Below are positions 36,260-44,792 of a stretch of 64,000 nucleotides of DNA, piece by piece (positions within the stretch are counted from its first letter, which is position 1; every line of letters starts with the position of its first letter). The stretch is from JADJSS01 sp964490845 (GTDB taxonomy: Bacteria > Bacteroidota > Bacteroidia > Chitinophagales > JADIYW01). The position numbers and the translations under genes were made by a program. The notes beneath the pieces are model-generated. The model did not search any database, had not been told where the DNA came from, and worked only from the letters and a program-made list of their open reading frames with translations. Location: contig CAZBED010000001.1 of the NCBI GenBank assembly GCA_964490845.1, positions 372,001 to 436,000 on the forward strand. The letters run 5' to 3'.

Positions 36260-37312
36260 CTAAAGCGCGATATAATAGTCCAGGGCTTCTGTAATTTCTG
36301 ACTGACGAACTTCAACATCATATACGCAGTTGCCGATCTCCTTTAACAGGGCAAACATTGTTTTTACCCCTTCATTTTTTTTATCCGACCGCATGATATC
36401 GAGTAATACGTCTTTATTAAAAGCGGCAATATCCCGCTTTGGGAAATGAGTCAGAAGCAACGTCTGTACTTCTTTCAACTCGTCTTCTTTCAACCCGCAC
36501 TTTCGCATGGATAAAAATGCTTCACATATCATGCCGATGGCGATGGCTTCTCCGTGCAGTAAACTATCCGCTTCATATTCTAATGAATAGGCTTCTATTG
36601 CATGTCCGATTGTATGTCCGAAGTTGAGTATTTTCCGAACACCTCTTTCAAATGGATCTTCCTCCACTACCGCCTTTTTTATCAGCAGCGAAGCATATAC
36701 AACCGGATTCATGGCACAGGTTGTAATACCGGTCGTTTTATATAATTCCCAAAGCGTTTTGTCTTTTATCAGCGCGTGTTTGTATATTTCCGCCCATCCG
36801 TTTACGAACTGGCGTTGCGGTAATGTCTTAAAAAAGGACGAAGCAACCACCACCCGTTTCGGATTTCGGAATAAGCCGATTAAATTTTTGCCATATTTAA
36901 AATCAATGCCCAGCTTGCCGCCGATGGAAGAATCTACCTGTGACAAAAGAGTAGTTGGAACATTTACAAAATCAATACCGCGCTTGTAGCAGCCTGCCGC
37001 AAATCCGCCCATATCGCCTATTACCCCGCCGCCGAGGTTAACCATCAGCGACTTTCTGTCTGCACCCTGTTCAATCAGCTGCTGCCAGATGCTTTCGCAG
37101 GTCAGCAGGTTTTTGTGTTCTTCGCCGCTTCTGGTTTCTATCACTTTAAAATCTGTGATGACGGATTTCAAGAGTGGCAGGCAATGTTCTTTTGTGTTTT
37201 CATCGACGAGAACAAAAACGGCTGAATACTTATTTTCCGATAAAAAAACACTCAATGACTTCAATGAATCATCAAATATTATCTCATAATCGCTTAAAGA
37301 AATACTATTCAT
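36260..37312 (-). CDS. aroB: 3-dehydroquinate synthase
   Basis: 350 residues. It closes the ring in the second step of the shikimate pathway, with NAD and a metal ion. NLGGGVIGDMGGFAAG (NAD binding), VPTTLLSQVDSSIGGKLGID and the metal-ligand histidines in NFGHTIGHAIE are present. The length is normal. The upstream ABM-type gene is 34 bases away on the same strand. Confidence 0.95.
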   Translation of the reverse strand: MNSISLSDYEIIFDDSLKSLSVFLSENKYSAVFVLVDENTKEHCLPLLKSVITDFKVIETRSGEEHKNLLTCESIWQQLIEQGADRKSLMVNLGGGVIGDMGGFAAGCYKRGIDFVNVPTTLLSQVDSSIGGKLGIDFKYGKNLIGLFRNPKRVVVASSFFKTLPQRQFVNGWAEIYKHALIKDKTLWELYKTTGITTCAMNPVVYASLLIKKAVVEEDPFERGVRKILNFGHTIGHAIEAYSLEYEADSLLHGEAIAIGMICEAFLSMRKCGLKEDELKEVQTLLLTHFPKRDIAAFNKDVLLDIMRSDKKNEGVKTMFALLKEIGNCVYDVEVRQSEITEALDYYIAL

Positions 37313-37345
37313 TTTAGTTGCTCCAAATAAATTATCTTATACCAA

Positions 37346-37642
37346 TCAGGGCAAGTCCACAATCTTATCAAAACTCCAGACTTCCGCCTTCGCGCCAAAC
37401 CATTGTTTCACCGTTTTCCAGAACTGCGCAAAGAATGCGGAATCCCTGTAATTATTCAAATCATCTTCGCTGTCCCACAAACTATATGTAAAGAAAACAG
37501 CCGGCTGATTGATATCCTGCCATGCCTGGAGCAAGTTGCACCCCGGCTGATGCCGAATGGTATCACATACGGTAGCAAAATACGTCTTAAACGTTTCGAC
37601 TTCCTCATTGCGCATTGTCAATTTCACTATACGTATAATCAT
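37346..37642 (-). CDS. ABM-domain putative quinol monooxygenase
   Basis: 98 residues, a single antibiotic biosynthesis monooxygenase (ferredoxin-like) domain. MIIRIVKLTMRNEEVETFKT and the later PAVFFTYSLWDSEDDLNNYR with SAFFAQFW match YgiN-like dimeric monooxygenases. The substrate is unknown. Its ATG overlaps the stop of the SAM-hydroxide adenosyltransferase gene (ATGA), so expression is coupled. Confidence 0.82.
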   Translation of the reverse strand: MIIRIVKLTMRNEEVETFKTYFATVCDTIRHQPGCNLLQAWQDINQPAVFFTYSLWDSEDDLNNYRDSAFFAQFWKTVKQWFGAKAEVWSFDKIVDLP

Positions 37643-38406
37643 TCAAACAAAATTTGTACGGCATCGCCGTTATTCAACCCCAATAAATCAGAAGCGCTTC
37701 CACCATTGATGCATAATTCCAGATAACCAATGGAATTAAAACGCGCCAGGCTATAGGTCGGAGGCACATCAGAATAATTCGTTACTATCCGGTCAATAAA
37801 ATCATACTTGCGATAATTGATGCGCATTTGTTTTTCAGTGCCATACCGTTCAATCTCTCCGATATGAATATTCGTAATCGCATTCCCGAAATTATCGACA
37901 TAGATGACATTGCCTACTATCTTGTCCTGCTGAATTGCCGGTTTCATGGACGTTTTAACTTCATAATCATTAGTAGCCATACCAATGGAGCCAATACTGT
38001 TGTTAAAGGTAATTTCTTTTACTACCCTGCAATAGTATTCTTCGAGTGTGTTTAGTTTGACCTGTTTTAGATTCACTTCCACCATCAAATCCGGTTTCTC
38101 CTCAAAGACCAGCGTCAGAATTCCGTTATCCGGGGCAATAAAGTAATAATTCTGGTACTTTGCAGCCAGGATTTTCTGATTTCCAAGCCCCTGTTCATTT
38201 ACCCTGACAATATGAATAGTTCCTTTCGGATAGTGCGCATAGACGCTTTTCAGGAAAAAAGCGGCTGTCACGATGTCATATGGCGGTATGGAATGTGAGA
38301 TATCCACAATCTTGGCGGAGGGGCTGGATGAGTATAAATCCCCTTTAAATAAGCCTACATAGTAATCTTTATCTCCAAAGTCTGTTAATAACGTTATTAC
38401 CGCCAT
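37639..38406 (-). CDS. SAM hydroxide adenosyltransferase (DUF62 family)
   Basis: 255 residues. ITLLTDFGDKDYYVGLFKG and VDISHSIPPYDI mark the N-terminal domain; APDNGILT and YVDNFGNAITNI sit at the subunit interface that holds S-adenosylmethionine. The family, related to fluorinase and chlorinase, hydrolyses SAM to adenosine and methionine in the cases tested. Nothing indicates a halogenase: no halogenation genes are nearby. Confidence 0.92.
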   Translation of the reverse strand: MAVITLLTDFGDKDYYVGLFKGDLYSSSPSAKIVDISHSIPPYDIVTAAFFLKSVYAHYPKGTIHIVRVNEQGLGNQKILAAKYQNYYFIAPDNGILTLVFEEKPDLMVEVNLKQVKLNTLEEYYCRVVKEITFNNSIGSIGMATNDYEVKTSMKPAIQQDKIVGNVIYVDNFGNAITNIHIGEIERYGTEKQMRINYRKYDFIDRIVTNYSDVPPTYSLARFNSIGYLELCINGGSASDLLGLNNGDAVQILFE

Positions 38407-38495
38407 TTAAAATTTTATTCTATTTTCAAATTGATAAGCCAAAAGAAATACAAAAACCGTTTCTTTGGAATTGGAAAACAAAAATAAGAAAATAA

Positions 38496-39482
38496 TTGAG
38501 CGAACTAACTATTAAATTAGAAACTGTCGATCCGGTTGAGTTCTTCGGTTTTAACAACAACAAGCTGAAAATCCTGAAAAAAGAATTTAACAGGCTTAAT
38601 ATCAGCGCAAGAGGCAACAAGATTATAGTTGCCGGTTCCCAGGAAGACCTGGAAGTATTCAGCGAAAAAGTGCATCAGCTGGTAGAATACCTCGAGCGCT
38701 ACGGAAAGATTTCCGACAAGCACATTGAAGAGATTCTGCACGGGCGTAATCCTTATGAAACCAATTTTCCTCAGTTTCAGGATAATGTGCTGGTGTATGG
38801 CAATAACGGCACACTCGTCAGAGCACGAACGGAGAACCAGCAAAAACTGGTGGACTCCTCCGAAAACAATGATATACTGTTTGCCATAGGGCCGGCAGGT
38901 ACCGGAAAAACATACACTGCCGTTGCTTTGGCCGTACGTGCACTGAAAAATAAATGGGTAAAAAAGATTATCCTTACCCGCCCAGCTGTAGAAGCAGGTG
39001 AAAACTTAGGTTTCCTGCCCGGAGACCTGAAAGAAAAGATAGACCCCTATTTACGGCCGCTATACGATGCGCTAGATGATATGATTCCACCGGACAAACT
39101 TACTTACTACATGCAGAACCGCATTATTGAAGTGGCACCGCTGGCTTATATGCGCGGACGGACACTCGACCATGCTTTTATGATCCTGGATGAAGCCCAG
39201 AATGCGACGCAGCTACAGTTAAAAATGTTTCTGACACGTATCGGCCCTTCTGCCAAGTGTATCATCACCGGCGATATGACACAAATCGATTTACCGAAAA
39301 ATCAGCAATCCGGTTTGAGAAAAACGATGCAGATTCTGGAAGGTATCGATGGCATTGGCATGGTACATCTTTCCGGGGACGATGTGGTTCGTCACCGTCT
39401 GGTAAAAGATATTATTAAAGCATTTGATAAAGAAACGGAAAGAGAGCAGCACTTCCGAAACGGACAAGGCAATGCCAATTAG
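38496..39482 (+). CDS. PhoH family protein
   Basis: 328 residues starting at a TTG (MSELTIKLETVDP). The PhoH ATPase domain has Walker A GPAGTGKTYTA and the helicase-like LDEAQNATQLQLKMFLTR, with ILTRPAVEAGENLGFLPG as family signature. An N-terminal KH-like region (residues 10-80) suggests RNA binding. PhoH proteins are linked to RNA metabolism. The first in-frame ATG is far inside, so the TTG is needed for family alignment. A strong terminator follows. Confidence 0.9.
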   Translation: MSELTIKLETVDPVEFFGFNNNKLKILKKEFNRLNISARGNKIIVAGSQEDLEVFSEKVHQLVEYLERYGKISDKHIEEILHGRNPYETNFPQFQDNVLVYGNNGTLVRARTENQQKLVDSSENNDILFAIGPAGTGKTYTAVALAVRALKNKWVKKIILTRPAVEAGENLGFLPGDLKEKIDPYLRPLYDALDDMIPPDKLTYYMQNRIIEVAPLAYMRGRTLDHAFMILDEAQNATQLQLKMFLTRIGPSAKCIITGDMTQIDLPKNQQSGLRKTMQILEGIDGIGMVHLSGDDVVRHRLVKDIIKAFDKETEREQHFRNGQGNAN

Positions 39483-39501
39483 GTAACTCTTTTAATTTAA
39501 T

Positions 39502-39539
39502 AAAAAAAGCCGTACTGAAATTCAGTGTGGCTTTTTTTT
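39502..39539 (+). terminator. Rho-independent terminator after phoH
   Basis: GCC..ACTGA pairs with TCAGT..GGC, with G-T pairs in between, flanked by A7 and T8 runs. It starts 20 bases after the phoH stop. From here to the tRNA-Lys I see no gene. Confidence 0.8.
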
Positions 39540-39755
39540 ATTATCAGACACATTATCTCTCTCCACCTTCCGTCAAACTGAGCAATGCGAAGTTTTTTTT
39601 ACTGCAATGCACTCATGACATTACTCATAATATCGGACAGCGTTTCACCATTCAAAAGGTTCCTCCCTGCGTTCGGAAGGACTGCTTGTTAAAAAAATCG
39701 TGCGCTCCTGAAAAACAATACAATAAAATCGTAAATTGCACCTCGTTCAATAAAT

Positions 39756-39828
<73 letters not shown>

Positions 39829-40013
39829 CATTTTTTCTTAGCTACCAGTTTACCTGAGAATCCTCATCGCATGATATGATTAATGTCATATCTTTTTATA
39901 TTTTCCTGCTTTAACTTTATTGTTGCAATTCAAGAAAAAAGGCCCTTTGACATTTCGCCAGTCTCATGGAGGTGAAAGTTAAAAGGCATATTTAATCACA
40001 ATAATTATCATCT

Positions 40014-42140
40014 ATGGCTACTTACGATTCCAATCACGTTAAAAACATCGCCCTGCTGGGGCATGCCGGATGTGGTAAAACCACCATTTCCGAATGCATG
40101 CTGTATGAAGCAGGGATTACCAAACGCCGCGGCAGCATAGCTGCCGGAAATACAGTAAGTGATTATCACGAACTGGAAACAGAACGCCAGAGTTCCGTCT
40201 TTGCTTCCCTGCTCCATACTCCGTGGAAAGGCTACAAGATTAACATCATAGACACACCCGGATATGATGATTTTGCGGGTGAAGTCATCAGCGCACTGCG
40301 AGTGGCAGATACCGGCGTACTTGTGCTGAATGCCGTAATGGGTGTAGAAGTGGGAACGGATGTCATCTGGGAATATACCGACAAGTTTAAGACACCCACA
40401 CTCTTTGTCATTAACAAACTGGATCACGATAAAGCTGATTTTGAAAAAACGCTGCGCGAAGCCAAAGCCCATTTCGGTGCGAATGTAGTCGCGGTGCAAT
40501 ATCCCGTTCAGACAGGTGCCGCATTCAATAGTATCATAGATGTGCTGAACATGGTGCTCTACCAATTCCCGCCCGAAGGCGGCAAACCTGCAAAATTACC
40601 CATCCCCGACCAGGAAAAAGAAAAAGCAGACCGCCTGCATAAGGAGTTGGTTGAAACCATCGCATCCAATGATGAAGGGCTAATGGAAAAATATTTTGAA
40701 CAGGGCGAGCTGAGTGAAGATGAGATGAAAGACGGTCTGCACCGCTCTATGATTAAACACGATATTTTTCCGTTATTCTGCGCCTCCGGAGAATACGATA
40801 TGGGTGTCGGGCGGATTATGAGTTTTATAGACAATGTCTGCCCGTCTGCTAATGAGATGCCGCCGCAAAAGACAAAAGCAGGCGGCACCCTGCAATGTAA
40901 TGCCACTGGTCCGGCCTGTATCTTTATTTTTAAAACCATCATCGAACCGCATATCGGCGAACTCAGCTTATTTAAAGTATTCAGCGGCACAGTACGATCC
41001 GGCAGCGAGCTGGTGAATGAAAACACCGGAGCAACCGAACGGCTCAGTCAGTTATTACTGCTGGAAGGACATACCCGCATTCCCGTTCAGGAACTGACGG
41101 CAGGTGACATCGGCGCAACGCTGAAACTGCGCTCCACCCATGTAAACAATACCCTTCATGAGAAAGGCGCCAATATTGAACTGGATCCGATTGTTTTTCC
41201 AAAATCCAATATGACGGTGGCTATCGCCGCTGTCAAAAAAGGGGAAGAAGAAAAGCTCTTTCAGGCACTGCACACCATGAAAGAAGAAGACCCGACTGTG
41301 CAGTATGAAGTTTCTTCTGAACTTAAACAGACCCTGCTGCACTGCCAGGGTGAACTGCACCTGCAGGTACTGCAATGGAAAATTGAACACATTCACAAAC
41401 TGCAGGTCACATTTGACAAGCCCAAAATTCCGTACCGCGAAACCATCCGCAAGTTGGCGGAATCCACCTACCGCCATAAAAAACAAAGCGGCGGCGCCGG
41501 ACAGTTTGGCGAGGTGTTTATGCGCATTGAACCGTGGTATGAAGAGATGCCAGACCCTGCGGGGCTGAGTGTACGCGGACGGGAAGAAATTGACCTGGAT
41601 TGGGGCGGAAAACTGGTATTCCTCAACTGCATAGTTGGTGGCGCCATTGATGCCCGCTTTTTACCTTCGATACTGAAAGGTGTAATGGAAAAGATGCAGA
41701 ATGGCCCGCTGACCGGCAGTTATGTGCGCGATGTGCGGGTGAGCATTTTTGACGGCAAAATGCACCCTGTGGACAGCAATGATATATCCTTCAAGATTGC
41801 GGGACTGCAGGCATTCCGGCAGGCATTCACACAGGCCGACCCGCTGCTGCTGGAACCGGTATATGAAGTATCCATCTATTGCCCGGACGAACAGGTGGGC
41901 GCCGTGATGGGCGATTTGCAGACGAGGCTGGCACTGGTGGAAGGTATGGAAGCGGACGGCCATTTTCAGAAGATAACCGCCCGTGTACCACTGGCGCAGA
42001 TGCACCAGTACTCTTCCATGCTGCGCAGCCTTACGCAGGGACGCGCCCGCTTCAGCATGCAGTTTTCACATTATGCACCCGTTTCGGCAGAAGTACAGAA
42101 GAAACTGGCGGATGCCTACAGTAAACACGACACGGATTAA
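40014..42140 (+). CDS. Elongation factor G paralogue (EF-G2-like)
   Basis: 708 residues with the full EF-G domain order: G domain, II, III, IV, V. The P-loop is GHAGCGKT (16-23), not GHIDAGKT, and switch II reads DTPGYDDF (80-87), where the catalytic histidine of EF-G is a tyrosine (Y84). The usual switch I RGITI is replaced by TERQSSV. NKLD remains for guanine binding. Such paralogues exist beside a canonical EF-G; in Bacteroides thetaiotaomicron an EF-G2 supports translation with little GTP hydrolysis under carbon limitation. Whether this protein is that subfamily is inference. Ribosomal genes do not adjoin it, unlike canonical fusA. Confidence 0.87.
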   Translation: MATYDSNHVKNIALLGHAGCGKTTISECMLYEAGITKRRGSIAAGNTVSDYHELETERQSSVFASLLHTPWKGYKINIIDTPGYDDFAGEVISALRVADTGVLVLNAVMGVEVGTDVIWEYTDKFKTPTLFVINKLDHDKADFEKTLREAKAHFGANVVAVQYPVQTGAAFNSIIDVLNMVLYQFPPEGGKPAKLPIPDQEKEKADRLHKELVETIASNDEGLMEKYFEQGELSEDEMKDGLHRSMIKHDIFPLFCASGEYDMGVGRIMSFIDNVCPSANEMPPQKTKAGGTLQCNATGPACIFIFKTIIEPHIGELSLFKVFSGTVRSGSELVNENTGATERLSQLLLLEGHTRIPVQELTAGDIGATLKLRSTHVNNTLHEKGANIELDPIVFPKSNMTVAIAAVKKGEEEKLFQALHTMKEEDPTVQYEVSSELKQTLLHCQGELHLQVLQWKIEHIHKLQVTFDKPKIPYRETIRKLAESTYRHKKQSGGAGQFGEVFMRIEPWYEEMPDPAGLSVRGREEIDLDWGGKLVFLNCIVGGAIDARFLPSILKGVMEKMQNGPLTGSYVRDVRVSIFDGKMHPVDSNDISFKIAGLQAFRQAFTQADPLLLEPVYEVSIYCPDEQVGAVMGDLQTRLALVEGMEADGHFQKITARVPLAQMHQYSSMLRSLTQGRARFSMQFSHYAPVSAEVQKKLADAYSKHDTD

Positions 42141-42251
42141 GTTTAGGAACACAGAAGCCGCCTTCCTAAACGAGAGCAACTCAAAAATAGGTTGTTGATG
42201 AAAAGGCAGTTGCTGTGGAAATATTGTCTGCGATACTGCTGTCTTACTTCG

Positions 42252-42259
42252 TACCTTTG
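42252..42259 (+). promoter_or_regulatory. -7 promoter box of purC
   Basis: TACCTTTG is an exact TAnnTTTG match. It lies 22 bases before the ATG at 42281 and inside the longer upstream open frame, which therefore supports the later start. Confidence 0.7.
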
Positions 42260-42280
42260 TGCCATACAATCCCATTCCGT

Positions 42281-43225
42281 ATGGCTATCAGCGCAACACA
42301 TTTTCAGTTTCCCGGGCAAAGGAGTTTTTACAAAGGAAAAGTCAGGGATGTGTACAATATTGACAACAAGTACCTCGTGATGATAGTCAGCGACCGCATT
42401 TCTGCGTTTGATGTGGTGTTGCCAAAACCCATTCCCTGCAAAGGACAGATTCTGAATGAGATTGCAAATTTCCATTTATCGCAAACCAAAGATATAGTGC
42501 CCAACTGGGTGGTGGATGTGCCGCACCCGAATGTGACCATCGGCAAGCTGTGCCGGCCATTCAGAGTGGAAATGGTGATTCGCGGTTATCTCGCCGGCTC
42601 AGCCTGGCGCGCCTACAAAAACGGAATCCGGGAAATCTGCGGCGTACAGTTGCCCGAAGGACTGAAGGAAAACCAACAGCTGCCGCATCCCATCATCACT
42701 CCTACCACCAAGGCGGAAATTGGCCACGACGAAGAAATTTCCAAAGAGGAGATTATCGCGAATGGAATAGTGTCTGAACAGGATTATGAACAACTCGAAA
42801 AATTTACGCACGCCGTTTTTCAACGCGGCACAGCATTAGCCAAAGAGCGGGGTTTGATTCTGGTAGACACCAAATATGAATTCGGCAAAATCGGTGATGT
42901 CATCTATCTGATGGATGAAATACACACGCCGGATTCTTCCCGATATTTTTACGCGGACGGCTACGAAGAACGTCAGGAAAAAGGCGTACCGCAAAAACAG
43001 CTGTCCAAAGAATTTGTACGCGAATGGCTGATTGCCAATAATTTTATGGGTAAAGAAGGCCAAACCGTACCGGAAATGACGGAAGAAATCGTCGCGAATA
43101 TTTCCAACCGGTATATTGAACTGTATGAAAACATACTGGGAAAACCCTTTGTAAAATCAGATGCAGGACGGGCAGAAGCTACGCTCGAGACGGCTATTCT
43201 GTCTGCACTGGAGAAATTACAGTAA
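42281..43225 (+). CDS. purC: Phosphoribosylaminoimidazole-succinocarboxamide synthase (SAICAR synthase)
   Basis: 314 residues from the ATG at 42281. It joins aspartate to CAIR with ATP in purine synthesis. FYKGKVRDVYNI opens the ATP-binding domain, followed by VSDRISAFDVVLPKPIPCKG, VIRGYLAGSAWRAYK and LVDTKYEFGK. The open frame extends 22 residues upstream, but the -7 promoter box sits inside that part and the family starts here. The 3' end overlaps the convergent gene by 9 bases. Confidence 0.95.
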   Translation: MAISATHFQFPGQRSFYKGKVRDVYNIDNKYLVMIVSDRISAFDVVLPKPIPCKGQILNEIANFHLSQTKDIVPNWVVDVPHPNVTIGKLCRPFRVEMVIRGYLAGSAWRAYKNGIREICGVQLPEGLKENQQLPHPIITPTTKAEIGHDEEISKEEIIANGIVSEQDYEQLEKFTHAVFQRGTALAKERGLILVDTKYEFGKIGDVIYLMDEIHTPDSSRYFYADGYEERQEKGVPQKQLSKEFVREWLIANNFMGKEGQTVPEMTEEIVANISNRYIELYENILGKPFVKSDAGRAEATLETAILSALEKLQ

Positions 43226-44611
43226 CGCTATCTTTTCCAGAAACCATATTTTATCCGGCAGGTTTTCAGAAGAAACGATGGCCTCTTTAAACTTTTCTAT
43301 GGCATCTTTGGAAGCATATTCAAGTTTAATCAGTTTCTTCATCATCTTCAGGAAGTTCAGGTGTATTTTTTTGTTTTGCTGATTCATTTCCTTACTACGC
43401 AGAATATACGCCTTGAAACTCTGGATATAATTTTCCAGAAACTGAATCTCATTCTTTTCATAGAATGTTTTTACGATCAGCACTTTTGAAATCAGGTTGA
43501 ACTGTACTTCATCGTGCTGCAAATGCAGCAGGGTATCCAGTACCCTGTCGAATTGCCGGGTATCGTAAAAAAGCCTGGCTTTATTATAAGCGATAGTCGT
43601 TTCCCTCACCTTCAGCGGCAATTTGCCGCCGTAGCTATCGATAAACAATTCAGCCCATTCAAATTTTTTCATCTTTAATGCAAGTAAAAATATATTCTTG
43701 AATCGAATCGGTGAAAATACTTTTTCCCGGACATGCTGCAGGTAAATCGTATAGACCACAAATAATTCGTCGAGATATATCTCCTTACTCTGGTTGATCT
43801 TCTTGATACAATAATTGATCAGGTATTGCAAAATATCTGACAAATCGGGTTTTTCCAGCACAGGTGCATGTTGTTCCAGCAGATTTTTTGCTGCCAGGTA
43901 ATTACTTTCATTTTCCGGATTTATCTGAAACTGATAGATAGCATAATACAATGCAATCAACGCATCATTTTTCAGGTCTGATTGTTCAATCATGAAAAGT
44001 ACTTCTGTATCAAATGCTATAAATTCGGTTTTACCCAAAATGGCTTTATAATTAATGGCATTACAGATATATTTTAGTTTTTGGGTACAATAAAACCTGT
44101 CGAGGCTCTGCGAACTGGTGCTGATGTTTAATGTTGACTGTATATTTTCCTGTTTTTGCAGATAAAGAAAATATAAATGCTCCAATTGGTATTGATTCAG
44201 ATACCGGTTGCTGCCTATGCGCTGACGAGTAGCATATTGCACTTTGTATTTATCCAACTTTTGTTCAAAAAAAACAGAAAGCCCGTTTTCATAATAATAG
44301 CCCAATAGTTGTTGTTGGATTTTTTCTTCATCCGGCAGCATATGCTGAATGGAAAGTGCCAGCTCAATTATTTGCAGTAATTCATGACATAATTTTCGAA
44401 ATCTATTTTCATCCACTTTTGTTTTGGGAAAAACAGCTTTCCATAAGGTGATTTTATCCGGTTTGTTTTTATGCTGTTTTTTCAGATGATAAAATAAGCT
44501 TTTTAACTCCGGCCGGACAGCTATGAAGCCGGAATTGAGGAAAAAAGTAACATTTTCAGTCTCTTTAGGTGAAAGATGTTCTGTTAGCTCCAGGATTTTT
44601 AAACGTTCCAT
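43217..44611 (-). CDS. Large alpha-helical hypothetical protein
   Basis: 464 residues without signal peptide or membrane helices. Composition is rich in Leu, Lys, Gln and aromatic residues, and long helix pairs repeat throughout, such as ALIALYYAIYQFQ and RLFYDTRQFDRVLDTLLHLQ, compatible with a degenerate TPR-like superhelix. Similar-looking cytoplasmic helical proteins occur in Chitinophagales and Saprospirales; I cannot name a family. It is convergent with purC (9-base overlap) and divergent from the repeat-protein gene at 44793. Confidence 0.68.
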   Translation of the reverse strand: MERLKILELTEHLSPKETENVTFFLNSGFIAVRPELKSLFYHLKKQHKNKPDKITLWKAVFPKTKVDENRFRKLCHELLQIIELALSIQHMLPDEEKIQQQLLGYYYENGLSVFFEQKLDKYKVQYATRQRIGSNRYLNQYQLEHLYFLYLQKQENIQSTLNISTSSQSLDRFYCTQKLKYICNAINYKAILGKTEFIAFDTEVLFMIEQSDLKNDALIALYYAIYQFQINPENESNYLAAKNLLEQHAPVLEKPDLSDILQYLINYCIKKINQSKEIYLDELFVVYTIYLQHVREKVFSPIRFKNIFLLALKMKKFEWAELFIDSYGGKLPLKVRETTIAYNKARLFYDTRQFDRVLDTLLHLQHDEVQFNLISKVLIVKTFYEKNEIQFLENYIQSFKAYILRSKEMNQQNKKIHLNFLKMMKKLIKLEYASKDAIEKFKEAIVSSENLPDKIWFLEKIALL

Positions 44612-44772
44612 CTTTTTATATTACGGAATAATAAATTAAATTTATTACTTTTATATTACTGATAAACAATGCTTTAATAAATTTATTCAAATTTAAAATT
44701 AAGAATATTAGTGGAATAATGTATCATTTTAAGAAATATTTTCACTACATCTTTACACTGAAGAGAATTATC

Positions 44773-44780
44773 TAACTTTA
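44773..44780 (+). promoter_or_regulatory. -7 promoter box of the repeat-protein gene
   Basis: TAACTTTA, one mismatch from TAnnTTTG, lies 13 bases before the ATG at 44793. Confidence 0.45.
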
Positions 44781-44792
44781 AAAAGTAAGTGT

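Noticed and set aside
37639..38406. Fluorinase or chlorinase activity for the SAM-dependent enzyme
   Set aside because: The sequence fits the widespread DUF62 SAM hydroxide adenosyltransferases and no halogenation or natural-product genes are nearby.
39540..39750. Possible small gene between the phoH terminator and tRNA-Lys
   Set aside because: Short frames here have no signal, motif or promoter, and the translation is compositionally unremarkable.
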